Source of the DNA: Verrucomicrobiota bacterium
GTDB taxonomy: Bacteria > Verrucomicrobiota > Verrucomicrobiia > Limisphaerales > SIBE01
Assembly (NCBI GenBank): GCA_016871535.1
Contig: VHCZ01000046.1
Location: 1-32,229, forward strand
Length of the DNA: 32,229 nt
Direction of reading: 5' to 3'
Position numbers and translations under genes: made by a program
The notes under the pieces: generated by a model
Database searches by the model: none
Told to the model about the DNA's origin: nothing
What the model saw: the letters and a program-made list of their open reading frames with translations, nothing else
In this document: positions 24,273 to 32,212 of the stretch, piece after piece
Layout of the letters: each line of letters begins with the position of its first letter
How positions within the stretch are numbered: the stretch's first letter is position 1

Positions 24273-26156
24273 GTGATCGCGGGAGTGAAACGAACTGAGT
24301 TTCGGCGACGTCTCACGGCCGCTTTGACCCAAGCGCGCCGGGAATTGCTCGGCGCCCGTGCACCCGGCGGCCATTGGGTCGGGGAACTTTCCAGCAGTGC
24401 CCTTTCGACTGCCACCGCAGTCTGCGCCCTTGCCACCGTTGAAAAACATTCCGCACTCCGCACTCCGCACTCCGCACTCCTGATCGAGCGCGGACTGGAG
24501 TGGCTCGCCCAACACCAGAACTCCGACGGCGGCTGGGGCGACACGACCATCAGTGTTAGCAACATCAGCACGACGGCATTGTGCTGGGCGGCGTTCGGGA
24601 TCGTGCAGGGGAGCGACGCAAAGTTCCGAAGCGTCGTTGCGCGCGCGGAAAACTGGCTGGCTGAAAGGGCTGGAGGGATCGATCCTGAACACCTTGCGCC
24701 GGCCATCATCCGGCGCTACGGAAAGGATCGCACTTTCTCCGTTCCGATCCTCCTGACGTGCGCGCTGGGCGGACGACTGGGGCCGATGGCCGGGGCGTGG
24801 CGCCGGATTCTGCCGCTGCCCTTTGAACTGGCGGCTTGCCCGCATCAATGGTTCGCGGCGCTGCGGCTGCCCGTGGTCAGCTATGCGTTGCCGGCGTTGA
24901 TCGCGATTGGCCAGGCGCGGCATCATCACTTGCCTTCGAGAAACCCTCTCGCGCGCTTTGTCCGGGCTCTGACGCGGAGCCGGACGCTCGCCGTTCTTCA
25001 GAGCATTCAACCTTCGAGCGGCGGATTTCTGGAGGCCACGCCGCTGACGAGCTTCGTCGTCATGAGCCTCGCCTGCGCCGGGAATGTGGCCCATCCGGTC
25101 ACAAGACACGGCCTCGAATTTCTCGAGAAATCGCCGCGTCCGGACGGAAGCTGGCCCATCGACACGAATCTGGCGACGTGGGTCACCACGCTCGCGCTCA
25201 ATGCGCTCGGGCCGCGGCCAGCGATTGATTCGGGAGTGAGCGCGCTGGCTTTGGAACCCAACGATCTCCGGGCCATCCGAGAATGGCTTCTCGCGCAGCA
25301 ATACCGCGAGGAACATCCCTACACGCACGCCGCGCCGGGCGGCTGGGCCTGGACGGATTTGCCGGGAGGCGTTCCGGATGCCGACGACACAGCCGGAGCA
25401 TTGCTCGCGTTGCACAGTCTGGGCGAGATCGGTGACTCGACACGCGCCGCGGCGCTGGCGGGGATCCATTGGCTGTTGAACCTCCAGAATCGCGACGGAG
25501 GGATTCCCACGTTCTGCCGGGGCTGGGGCGCGCTGCCGTTCGACCGCAGCAGCCCGGATTTGACCGCGCACGGCTTGCGCGCCTGGGCGGCGTGGCGCGC
25601 GGACGTCCCATCAAACGTGCGAACGCGGCTCGATCAGGCCACCGTTCGAGCGGTGGAATACTTGCGGCAAACCCAGCGCGAAGATGGCTCGTGGGTTCCG
25701 CTCTGGTTCGGAAATCAATTCGCCCCGGACGACCAGAACCCGACCTATGGAACCGCGCGCGTCGTGCTCGCACTGGAAAAACTCGCGGCGCTCGGAATCA
25801 AATCAGGCGAGGGACCGCGGTCGCGGGGAATCGAGTGGTTGGTGCGCGCGCAGAATCCGGACGGCGCCTGGGGCGGCTTCAAGGGCGGTCCGGGTTCCGT
25901 CGAAGAGACCGCGCTCGCGCTGGAGGCCCTGGCAAGCACAACCAAGAACGGCGCTGGCCAAGAAATGGGAGAAGTCCGGTCTGCGATCACGCAGGGCACG
26001 ACCTGGCTGGTGGAACAAGTGGAGAATGGAACCTGGAAGAATCCATCGCCGATCGGTTTCTACTTTGCCAGGCTTTGGTACCACGAGCGGCTCTACCCGA
26101 TGGTTTTCACGGTCGGCGCTTTGAACGCCGCGGAACGGTCCTGTCGCGAGGGTTGA
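24273..26156 (+). CDS. Squalene-hopene cyclase family triterpene cyclase
   Basis: This 627-residue protein of the alpha/alpha-barrel cyclase family has the catalytic acid motif DADD at 369-372 (in VPDADDTAGA). It carries several QW repeats: QNSDGGWGD at 82-90, PDGSWP at 290-295, QNRDGG at 405-410, QREDGSW at 468-474 and QNPDGAWGG at 527-535. It should cyclise squalene to hopene or a related triterpene at the membrane. Residues about 58-70 (HSALRTPHSALL) are encoded by a heptad array and interrupt the first helical repeat. Start is GTG at 24273, with an in-frame GTG at 24285 as an alternative. No other hopanoid gene is adjacent, but ispH lies about 740 bases downstream on the same strand. Confidence 0.92.
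   Translation: MIAGVKRTEFRRRLTAALTQARRELLGARAPGGHWVGELSSSALSTATAVCALATVEKHSALRTPHSALLIERGLEWLAQHQNSDGGWGDTTISVSNISTTALCWAAFGIVQGSDAKFRSVVARAENWLAERAGGIDPEHLAPAIIRRYGKDRTFSVPILLTCALGGRLGPMAGAWRRILPLPFELAACPHQWFAALRLPVVSYALPALIAIGQARHHHLPSRNPLARFVRALTRSRTLAVLQSIQPSSGGFLEATPLTSFVVMSLACAGNVAHPVTRHGLEFLEKSPRPDGSWPIDTNLATWVTTLALNALGPRPAIDSGVSALALEPNDLRAIREWLLAQQYREEHPYTHAAPGGWAWTDLPGGVPDADDTAGALLALHSLGEIGDSTRAAALAGIHWLLNLQNRDGGIPTFCRGWGALPFDRSSPDLTAHGLRAWAAWRADVPSNVRTRLDQATVRAVEYLRQTQREDGSWVPLWFGNQFAPDDQNPTYGTARVVLALEKLAALGIKSGEGPRSRGIEWLVRAQNPDGAWGGFKGGPGSVEETALALEALASTTKNGAGQEMGEVRSAITQGTTWLVEQVENGTWKNPSPIGFYFARLWYHERLYPMVFTVGALNAAERSCREG
24447..24481. repeat. Heptad array 7, inside the squalene-hopene cyclase gene
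   Basis: Five 7-bp units: CATTCCG, CACTCCG three times, CACTCCT. A short inverse-complement segment follows at about 24488-24501 (CGGACTGGAGTG). The array stays in frame and adds a short Ser/Ala/Leu/His/Pro-rich loop before the first conserved QW-type motif. Confidence 0.82.
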
Positions 26157-26414
26157 AGCTGATCTGCGGTCAATGGCTGCAGCGGGGCGCTGATTCGGAA
26201 ACTCTCCTTCGATCTTAACAAAACCGAGTGACGACGCTAACCAATACACCAAAAAGGCCATGGCGAAGAGCACGGCGGCAAATGCCAAGAAACTCGCCGC
26301 AATCTGCCAGTGTTTAAGACAAGCCTCGTTCACCGCCAATCGAACCACCATGCGCCGTTCCCTTTTCGGCAAGCTCGCAAGTTCGGGAATACTCTCTTCC
26401 CACAGCGTTTTCAT
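25803..26414 (-). CDS. Possible small membrane protein with an improbable tail antisense to the cyclase gene
   Basis: From the ATG at 26414, the first about 75 residues look like a real protein: MKTLWEESIPELASLPKRER, a helical stretch, then one hydrophobic segment (IAASFLAFAAVLFAMAFLVYWLASS). Beyond that the frame runs antisense into the 3' end of the cyclase gene to 25803 and has shadow-like composition. A frameshift near 26190 or a truncation of the original gene would explain this. No function is assigned. Confidence 0.35.
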   Translation of the reverse strand: MKTLWEESIPELASLPKRERRMVVRLAVNEACLKHWQIAASFLAFAAVLFAMAFLVYWLASSLGFVKIEGEFPNQRPAAAIDRRSASTLATGPFRGVQSADRENHRVEPLVVPKPGKVETDRRWILPGSILHLFHQPGRALRDRRPDFSHFLASAVLGCACQGLQRERGLFDGTRTALEAAPGAVRILRAHQPLDSPRPRSLA

Positions 26415-26666
26415 CCTGGTTTTCTGCTGGGCAAAGCCGGTGCCCAAGAAGTCCGCGGAGTGAGGTGGGGGGCGCTGGTTCGACGCTCCATGACCCCTTA
26501 GCCCGACTGGGATCGGTAGTCGCGGCTCGTGGTTCGAACTCGGCGCAGCCTCGCCGGATGATCGCGAGGAGGAAGTTAATCCAGGGCGTGATTTCGTGCC
26601 GGCCTTCATGCCCAGTGCGTCCACGAGTTGTCGCCCATTAGAGCGCGGTCAGTGATCGCCGTCCAC

Positions 26667-26800
26667 GTAGCGCAGAGTTCCACTCTGCCGTATCGCAGAT
26701 TTGGAATCTGCGGCACACCGGCCAATCCGGCGCGGTCGGGTGAGTTTGTCGCGTAGCTGACTACAAGTCAGCGATACAGCAGATTGAAAATCTGCGCTAC
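26667..26800. repeat. Four-hairpin palindromic module with terminal inverted repeats
   Basis: Four hairpins of 17 bp occur: 26672-26688 (GCAGAG/CTCTGC), 26695-26711 (GCAGATT/AATCTGC), 26756-26772 (GCTGACT/AGTCAGC) and 26779-26795 (GCAGATT/AATCTGC). The whole is bounded by GTAGCGC (26667-26673) and GCGCTAC (26794-26800). It lies in the gene-free interval 26415-26898 before ispH. The remainder of that interval shows no convincing gene. Confidence 0.88.
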
Positions 26801-26898
26801 GCTTCACCGCCAACTTGCGGACGCACCTTTCATGCCGGCGCGGCGAAATCCTGTCTCGACGATCCGGCGGGCACTGTTAGACTCCGCACCATCGAATT

Positions 26899-28125
26899 AT
26901 GTCAACCCTAGCGCCGAGTGCGCCGCGAAAGATCAATCTCCGCCGGCCCGATGTCATGGCCGCGGTCCAGGCTCAGGTGCTGTCGCATTACCGAAGCGAA
27001 TTGATCGACCAAATTCGGGCGAAAGGCCTGGTCGTGTCCGCGGAAGGGCGGCTCACGGTCAAGCTGGCCAAGGAGTTCGGGTTTTGCTACGGCGTCGAGC
27101 GCGCGATTGACCTCGCGTACGCGGCGCGGAAGGTCTTTCCCGATCAGCCCATCTACATCCTCGGCGAGATCATTCACAACCCGGAAGTCAACGACCAGAT
27201 CCGGGCCATGGACATCAAGTTCCTTTCCGGCAAGGAAAGGAACGCCAACCTCGACGACTTGAAGCAAGGCGACGTGGTGATCATTCCCGCGTTCGGCGCC
27301 GAGACTTCGACGATGGAAAAACTGGAAGCGAAGGGTTGCCTCTTTGTCGATACGACTTGCGGGGACGTGATGAGCGTCTGGAAACGCGTCCGCCAGTACG
27401 CGAACGACTCGGTCACGAGCATCATCCACGGCAAAGCCTGGCACGAGGAAACGAAGGCCACGAGTTCCCGCGCCACGGCCAGCGGCAAGGGGCATTACCT
27501 GGTCGTCTTCACGCTGGCCGAGACGGACTACGTCTGTCACTACATCCTGACCGGCGGCAACAAAGCGGAATTCCTCGAGAAGTTCAAAGGCGCGTACTCG
27601 CCCGGCTTCGATCCGGACGTTCATCTCCAGGCCATCGGCGTGGCCAACCAAACGACGATGCTGCGCGGCGAAACCGAAGAAGTGCAGCGCCGGCTCAAGG
27701 CGGCCATGGAGAAAAAATACGGCGCGGTGGAACTGGACAAACATTTCCGGTTCTTCGACACGATCTGCGGCGCGACGCAAGACCGCCAGGATGCGCTGGA
27801 GAAATTGCTGGCCGAGCCGCTGGACCTTTTGCTCGTCATCGGCGGCTACAATTCGTCGAACACGTCGCATTTGGCGGAGATGGGCGAAGCGAAGCTGCCG
27901 ACTTTTTTCATCAAGAACGCCTCGAAGATGATCTCGGACGGTTTGATCGTGCACTTCGACCAGCACACGCACGCGGAAATCGAAACCAAAGCCTGGATGC
28001 CGCCGGGCCAAATCACGGTGGGCGTAACAGCCGGCGCGTCGTGTCCGAACAATTTGATCGAGGACGTGATCCGGCGGCTGTTTGAGCTGCGCGGCGTGGC
28101 GGTGCAGAATTTGTTGGCGAATTAG
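26899..28125 (+). CDS. 4-hydroxy-3-methylbut-2-enyl diphosphate reductase (IspH/LytB), long form
   Basis: IspH performs the last step of the MEP pathway, reducing HMBPP to IPP and DMAPP with a [4Fe-4S] cluster. The three cluster ligands are visible: Cys63 in FGFCYGVERA, Cys154 in DTTCGDV, and Cys290 in DTICGATQDRQ. Other conserved points are GEIIHNP at 89-95, SNTSHL at 320-325 and VTAGASCPN at 376-384. At 408 residues it is longer than the roughly 316-residue E. coli enzyme, with an N-terminal extension of about 50 residues and internal insertions like those of cyanobacterial and plant types. The product feeds squalene and hopanoid synthesis by the upstream cyclase. hicB follows after 9 bases. 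Confidence 0.95.
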   Translation: MSTLAPSAPRKINLRRPDVMAAVQAQVLSHYRSELIDQIRAKGLVVSAEGRLTVKLAKEFGFCYGVERAIDLAYAARKVFPDQPIYILGEIIHNPEVNDQIRAMDIKFLSGKERNANLDDLKQGDVVIIPAFGAETSTMEKLEAKGCLFVDTTCGDVMSVWKRVRQYANDSVTSIIHGKAWHEETKATSSRATASGKGHYLVVFTLAETDYVCHYILTGGNKAEFLEKFKGAYSPGFDPDVHLQAIGVANQTTMLRGETEEVQRRLKAAMEKKYGAVELDKHFRFFDTICGATQDRQDALEKLLAEPLDLLLVIGGYNSSNTSHLAEMGEAKLPTFFIKNASKMISDGLIVHFDQHTHAEIETKAWMPPGQITVGVTAGASCPNNLIEDVIRRLFELRGVAVQNLLAN

Positions 28126-28134
28126 AAGGCGTTT

Positions 28135-28350
28135 ATGATGTTTCATGTCAATCTGGAGAAGGCCGAGGACGGTTGGATTGTCGCGGAGTGTCCGGCGCTG
28201 CCGGGATGCGTTTCGCAAGGCCTCGATGAAAAGGAGGCTCTCGAAAACATCAAAGAGGCGATTACAGCTTGGCTTTGGGCCGAAGACCAGAAGGCGAATG
28301 CGAAACGGTCACGCCGATCCCGGCAACGGTCGGTCGTGGTGGCTGTGTAG
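28135..28350 (+). CDS. HicB-family antitoxin
   Basis: A 71-residue protein with the HicB partial RNase-H-like fold: FHVNLEKAEDGWIVAECPALPGCVSQG, then EALENIKEAITAW. An AGAAGG Shine-Dalgarno-like sequence lies 6 bases before the tandem ATG codons. The C-terminus is a basic tail (KRSRRSRQRS) instead of a recognisable DNA-binding domain. The expected role is to bind and neutralise the HicA toxin encoded 3 bases downstream. The order is antitoxin first. Confidence 0.9.
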   Translation: MMFHVNLEKAEDGWIVAECPALPGCVSQGLDEKEALENIKEAITAWLWAEDQKANAKRSRRSRQRSVVVAV

Positions 28351-28353
28351 GCC

Positions 28354-28575
28354 GTGGGCAGGTTGGCGAACATTTCTGGCAGAGAAGCCGTGCGCGTATT
28401 TCACAAAGCCGGGTGGCAGAAAGCCGGACAGGTTGGCAGCCATTTGGTGATGGTTAAGCCGGGTGTGAAAGCGAATTTGTCCATCCCTCAACATCGGGAA
28501 CTCTCTGCCGGAACCCTGCGGGCATTGATCCGGCACTCCGGTTTAACCGTGGAGGAATTTCTCTCTCTGCTCTGA
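28354..28575 (+). CDS. HicA-family mRNA interferase toxin
   Basis: A 73-residue double-stranded-RNA-binding-like protein. It has the family pattern SGREAVRVFHKAGW, then GSHLVMVKPG with the catalytic His30, then LSIPQHREL and a C-terminal helix. HicA cleaves mRNA and tmRNA when free of HicB. The likely start is the GTG at 28354, 3 bases after the hicB stop, with coupled translation. It ends 6 bases before the dGTPase start. Confidence 0.9.
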   Translation: MGRLANISGREAVRVFHKAGWQKAGQVGSHLVMVKPGVKANLSIPQHRELSAGTLRALIRHSGLTVEEFLSLL

Positions 28576-28581
28576 TTTCCG

Positions 28582-29727
28582 ATGGCCTGCTGTCGCGAAG
28601 AGCTTGAGAAGCGTGAGCGCCGCTTCCTCGCGCCCTGCGCGCAATTCAGCGCCGAAACCCGCGGGCGGAAGTTCGACGAGCCGCCTCCGGAGTGGCGCAC
28701 GCATTTCCAGCGCGACCGCGACCGCGTCATCCACTCGCGCGCGTTCCGCAGACTGGAATACAAAACCCAGGTTTTCCTGAACGGCACCGGGGATCATCTG
28801 CGCACCCGCCTCACCCACACCATGGAAGTGGCCGCGGTCTCGCGCAATATCGCCCGCGCGCTGCGCTTGAACGAGGACCTGGCCGAGACTATCGCGCTCG
28901 CGCATGACCTGGGCCATCCGCCCTTCGGCCACAAAGGCGAGACGGTGCTCAACAAGCTGATGAAGAATCATGGCGGATTCGAGCACAACCTCCATAGCTT
29001 GCGCATCGTCGAGGAACTGGAGCAAAAGTATCCGCTCTTCCCCGGTTTGAATCTGACCTGGGAAGTTCGCGAAGGACTCGCCAAACATTTCACCAGCTAC
29101 GATCATCCCAGCCGGCGCGCAGGATTCGAGGCCAAATCCTCCTCGCTCGAAGCGCAGGTCGCCAACCTCGCCGACGAAATCACTTATTACAGCCACGATC
29201 TGGACGATGGACTGGATGCGGAGTTGCTGAACGAAAAGGATCTCCGCCGGAATGCGCGCATTTGGGGGGAAGCCGCGCGGACCGTACGGAAGGAATACGG
29301 CGATTTGCCCGACGAATGCCGCCGCTACTTCATCATTCGTTGCGTCATCGATGGCCAGGTGAAGGACGTCGTTTCCACGACGGAACAGCGGTTGAAAAAT
29401 GCCGGCGTTCAGTCCGCGGACGAAGTCCGTCTTTTTCCCCGAGCGCTCGTTCAATACAGCGCGTCGCGCCGAAAGCAGAATCGGGAGCTGCGCGATTACC
29501 TGTACCAGAACCTTTATTACAACCCGAAAGTTCACGAACCGAACTTGCGCGCCGTGAGAATGATCGAAGAGCTTTTCCGGTATTGCCTGGCGCATCACGA
29601 AGCGGTCGGCGAACAATCCCGCAAACGCGCCCGCCAGATCGGCTGGCCCCGCGCGATCTGCGACTACATCGCGGGCATGACAGATCGGTACATTAGCCTG
29701 GAATATCAGCGATTGGTTGTCGGTTGA
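28582..29727 (+). CDS. Deoxyguanosinetriphosphate triphosphohydrolase-like HD protein (dGTPase family)
   Basis: A 381-residue HD-superfamily enzyme expected to hydrolyse dNTPs to nucleosides and triphosphate. The N-terminal HSRAFRRLEYKTQVF motif at 51-65 is characteristic. Metal ligands are His79 (RLTHTMEV), His108-Asp109 (ALAHDLGHPPFGH) and Asp198 (NLADEITYYSHDLDDG). The following helical region (VREGLAKH, RRNARIW) matches the dGTPase type 2 group by recall. It is closely linked to hicBA and ispH upstream and ends in a slight overlap with a convergent WD40 fragment. Confidence 0.93.
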   Translation: MACCREELEKRERRFLAPCAQFSAETRGRKFDEPPPEWRTHFQRDRDRVIHSRAFRRLEYKTQVFLNGTGDHLRTRLTHTMEVAAVSRNIARALRLNEDLAETIALAHDLGHPPFGHKGETVLNKLMKNHGGFEHNLHSLRIVEELEQKYPLFPGLNLTWEVREGLAKHFTSYDHPSRRAGFEAKSSSLEAQVANLADEITYYSHDLDDGLDAELLNEKDLRRNARIWGEAARTVRKEYGDLPDECRRYFIIRCVIDGQVKDVVSTTEQRLKNAGVQSADEVRLFPRALVQYSASRRKQNRELRDYLYQNLYYNPKVHEPNLRAVRMIEELFRYCLAHHEAVGEQSRKRARQIGWPRAICDYIAGMTDRYISLEYQRLVVG

Positions 29728-30407
29728 GGAGGCCCGCTCCGGGAAAGCCGAGTTTCGTCTGGATACGTGGTCCGCAGTTTCCACCATCCATTGCTCAGGA
29801 CCGTCGCTTCCAGAGGCATGAACGCCCCTTTCGTCGTGAGTTTGTGTCCGGCGAGAACTTGAGCCAACAGCACCAAGTCTTCCACCGCGTGTTGGTCCCG
29901 GGGAAGTTTCCAGACGCGGGCTTTGCCATCTCGATATGCTGCGACCAGGTACCGGCCATCTGCGGACAGGCTGCCCTCAGCGGCTTCAGCGGAAAGCGAG
30001 AGAAGGGGGGTGATTGGCTCCCCTGTCGCTGCGTCCAGAACTCTCGGCCGCCTGTTCTCATCCAACCTAAAGACCATCGTGCCGTCCCGACTGAAGGAAG
30101 TGCCATTGGCCAAATTCTTGAAGAAGGGAGTCAGCAACTCGCCTGTGCGGGCATCCCAAACGGCTCCCACGCCAAAGCCGTCTGAAGCCCTGGTCGAGAC
30201 TCGCCGACCGTCCGAACCAAATTCAGCGCGCGTGATCCGGCCGCCGTGCCCTCTCAGAACAGCGATGAACTCGCCTGACTGAACATTCCAGATGGGCACA
30301 GTGCCATCATCGGCCCAGCCAGCGAGTCGTTGACCGTCTGAACTGAAAGTCAGGCCGTTCAATCCAGCAGCATATGTGAGCTCCCGCACCCTCGATCGAA
30401 CTGGACA
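29706..30407 (-). pseudogene. C-terminal fragment of a WD40-repeat protein
   Basis: About 230 residues contain three to four WD40-type blades, for example LTFSSDGQRLAGWADDGTV followed by WNVQSGE, then VWDARTGELL, VLDAATGEPITPL and LSADGRYLVAAYRDGK followed by VWKLP. No start-proximal region is present. The frame opens only just after a stop at 30408-30410 and enters directly in a blade (VRELTYAAGLNGLTF). Family members in these bacteria are often long, with a protein kinase or cytochrome domain upstream, so a large N-terminal part seems lost. The break point coincides with that of the plus-strand prepilin-like fragment. Confidence 0.72.
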
Positions 30408-30955
30408 TCAAGAAAAGTCCGCTCTGGCCTTATTGCCAGTCCACCGCGATATGGAAATGTCCGGCAGACCGTTCCGCAGTCAAACCGAGCTCCGGCCCAT
30501 TCAAAGGCCAGCCTGTGCCGCGGGTGCGCAGCATGTCGATGAATTATTGGTTCGGCGCAGTGGATGGAATCGACCTCTATGAATATGTTTGGGGACGCGG
30601 TTGGCGGATTTACAACCGGTTTGGAGATCTGATTGATCCGGGGCCGTCGCGAACCTTTGTGCTCCTGGACGCGCGCGAAGACGGCATCACCAGCGGAGGC
30701 TTCGGTGTCAATATGGCGGGCTATCCGGATCAGCCGACCAAGACCGCGTTTTTCCAGGATTATCCCGCTAGTTACCACAACCGAGCTGGCGGATTATCCT
30801 TCGCGGACGGGCATTCGGAAATCAAACGCTGGCTCGACCCGCGAACGATGCCGCCGATCAAGAAGGGCGGTTTCCTCTCCTTCGATCCCGTGGCGTCGTC
30901 CAATAACAAGGACATCCTCTGGATGCAGGAACGAAGCACGAGAAAAATCCAATGA
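30380..30955 (+). pseudogene. C-terminal fragment of a DUF1559/H-X9-DG prepilin-like protein
   Basis: The open frame begins at 30380 right after an in-frame stop. It reads as the second half of a pseudopilin-like protein: DIKKSPLWPYCQS, WKCPADRS, RSMSMNYW, and finally HNRAGGLSFADG (His at 30776), the exact H-X9-DG spacing. The usual N-terminal type IV pilin signal, FTLIELLVV-like, is absent, and nothing similar lies upstream. Without it the product cannot be processed or inserted. It abuts the WD40 fragment on the opposite strand. Confidence 0.8.
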
Positions 30956-31006
30956 GCCGCCGTTTTCTCAGTAGAGAAAATTCCCCGATTGCTGCACGAT
31001 GCCGGC

Positions 31007-31873
31007 ATGAACCAGAGCAGCGGCCCTAAACGCCTTCGCCAACTCCTCACCCAATCGGGCATCATCCGCAGCCTGGGAGCGCACGATGTCTTCACCGCCC
31101 TCGTTGTCGAGCAAGCGGGATTCGAAACGGTCTTCATCGGCGGCTTTGGGACCAGCGCTTCCATGCTCGGTCTGCCGGACATCAACTTCCTTTCCGTGAG
31201 CGAAATGGCCGATGCCGTCCGCCGCATGGCGGCGCGCGTTTCCATACCGGTCATTGCCGACGGCGATACCGGCCACGGCGACCTGCACAACGTCCAGCGG
31301 ACGGTCGAACTGTTCGAGTCCGCCGGCGCCTCGGCGATCTTGCTGGAAGATCAGGTGATGCCGAAACGCTGCGGCCACTTCGCGAACAAACAGGTCGTCC
31401 CAACTGAGGAAATGGTCTTGAAAATCAAGGCGGCCGTCCGCGCCAAAAGCGACCCGAGCTTTGTGATCTTCGCCCGCACGGATGCCCGGCAAATGAACGG
31501 GCTGGATGACGCGATCGACCGCGTCAACCGCTGTTGCGACGCCGGAGCGGACATCGCCTTCATCGAAGCGCCCGAATCGCTGAAGGAACTGGAAGAGATT
31601 CCGAAGCGTGTCAAACACCCGCTGTTCGTCAACATGCTGACGGGCGGTGTGACGCCGATCTTGTCCGTCAAGGAACTCGAACAGCTCGGCTACAAAATCG
31701 TGGTGTGCCCCATCGAATCGCTCATGGTTTGCGCCCGCGCCATGCGCGACCTGTGTGAGTCGTGGAAGACAACAGGCCGCGTCGATAAACTGGCGACGGC
31801 CGCGATGAGCTTTGCCGAGGTGAAGAAGTTGCTCGGGGTGGAGGAGTTTTTGAAGTTGAGGGAACGGCTCTAA
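31007..31873 (+). CDS. Isocitrate lyase/PEP mutase superfamily protein
   Basis: From the ATG at 31007, 288 residues form a (beta/alpha)8 enzyme. Active-site landmarks are GGFGTSAS at 45-52, DGDTGHG at 85-91, Glu114-Asp115, and the KRCGH loop at 120-124 with Cys122, as in isocitrate and methylisocitrate lyases. FARTDAR follows at 155-161. Likely substrates are 2-methylisocitrate, dimethylmalate or a related oxo-acid. The exact reaction cannot be fixed from sequence. A TTG 18 bases upstream is a weaker alternative start. The gene looks intact although both sides hold gene debris. Confidence 0.92.
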   Translation: MNQSSGPKRLRQLLTQSGIIRSLGAHDVFTALVVEQAGFETVFIGGFGTSASMLGLPDINFLSVSEMADAVRRMAARVSIPVIADGDTGHGDLHNVQRTVELFESAGASAILLEDQVMPKRCGHFANKQVVPTEEMVLKIKAAVRAKSDPSFVIFARTDARQMNGLDDAIDRVNRCCDAGADIAFIEAPESLKELEEIPKRVKHPLFVNMLTGGVTPILSVKELEQLGYKIVVCPIESLMVCARAMRDLCESWKTTGRVDKLATAAMSFAEVKKLLGVEEFLKLRERL

Positions 31874-31875
31874 GG

Positions 31876-32010
31876 GACTGTGCAAAAATAACTTCCGGTT
31901 TTGGCGGGAGCGCCGCCTGGCCGGATGCAAGGCGCGAGGAGGGAGCATCCCCGTTTTGGGGCTGTGACCGACGAGCAACGCCGCAGCCGGCCAGGCCCCG
32001 CCCCGCCCCG
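31876..32010 (+). repeat. Dispersed repeat element, copy B
   Basis: The sequence begins near GACTGTGCAAAAATAACTTC and contains an imperfect palindrome from GGCCGGATGCAAGG to CGCAGCCGGCC, with GAGCATCCCC and CGAGCAACG inside. It has the same motif order as the minus strand at 1-135, so the window is bracketed by two oppositely oriented copies. It is not coding. An ORF reading through it only picks up the downstream protease fragment. Confidence 0.5.
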
Positions 32011-32020
32011 GAAGGCTGGG

Positions 32021-32212
32021 GATCGCGATGAACTTTACCGAAAAGCGCATGAGCTTCGCCCCAAACATTCAGCCATCCTGTTTACGGGCAGAACGCCGAA
32101 AGATATGGCCATCGATGGATTGCTTGGTCTGGACTTCCTGAGAAATCGAATTCTGACCATGGACTTCAAAAGGGGCCGGATTTCGCTGAGGCGCTTTCGT
32201 GATGGCGCCTAA
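32021..32212 (+). pseudogene. C-terminal remnant of a retropepsin-like aspartic protease
   Basis: The last about 60 residues match the end of bacterial retropepsin-like (aspartyl protease family) proteins: ILFTGRT, then IDGLLGLDFLRNRILTMDF and RGRISLRRF. The conserved DG-LG-DFL turn is typical. The DTG/DSG active-site half is absent and is replaced upstream by repeat element copy B. The fragment is therefore probably inactive. Recognition is by recalled motif only. Confidence 0.55.

Noticed and set aside
26908-28218. Minus-strand ORF of 436 codons opposite ispH
   Set aside because: IspH on the plus strand has all three cluster cysteines. The opposite frame is a shadow.
30968-32068. Minus-strand ORF of 366 codons opposite the isocitrate lyase-family gene
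   Set aside because: The plus strand has the KRCGH and DGDTGHG active-site motifs. The antisense frame has none and continues through repeat DNA.
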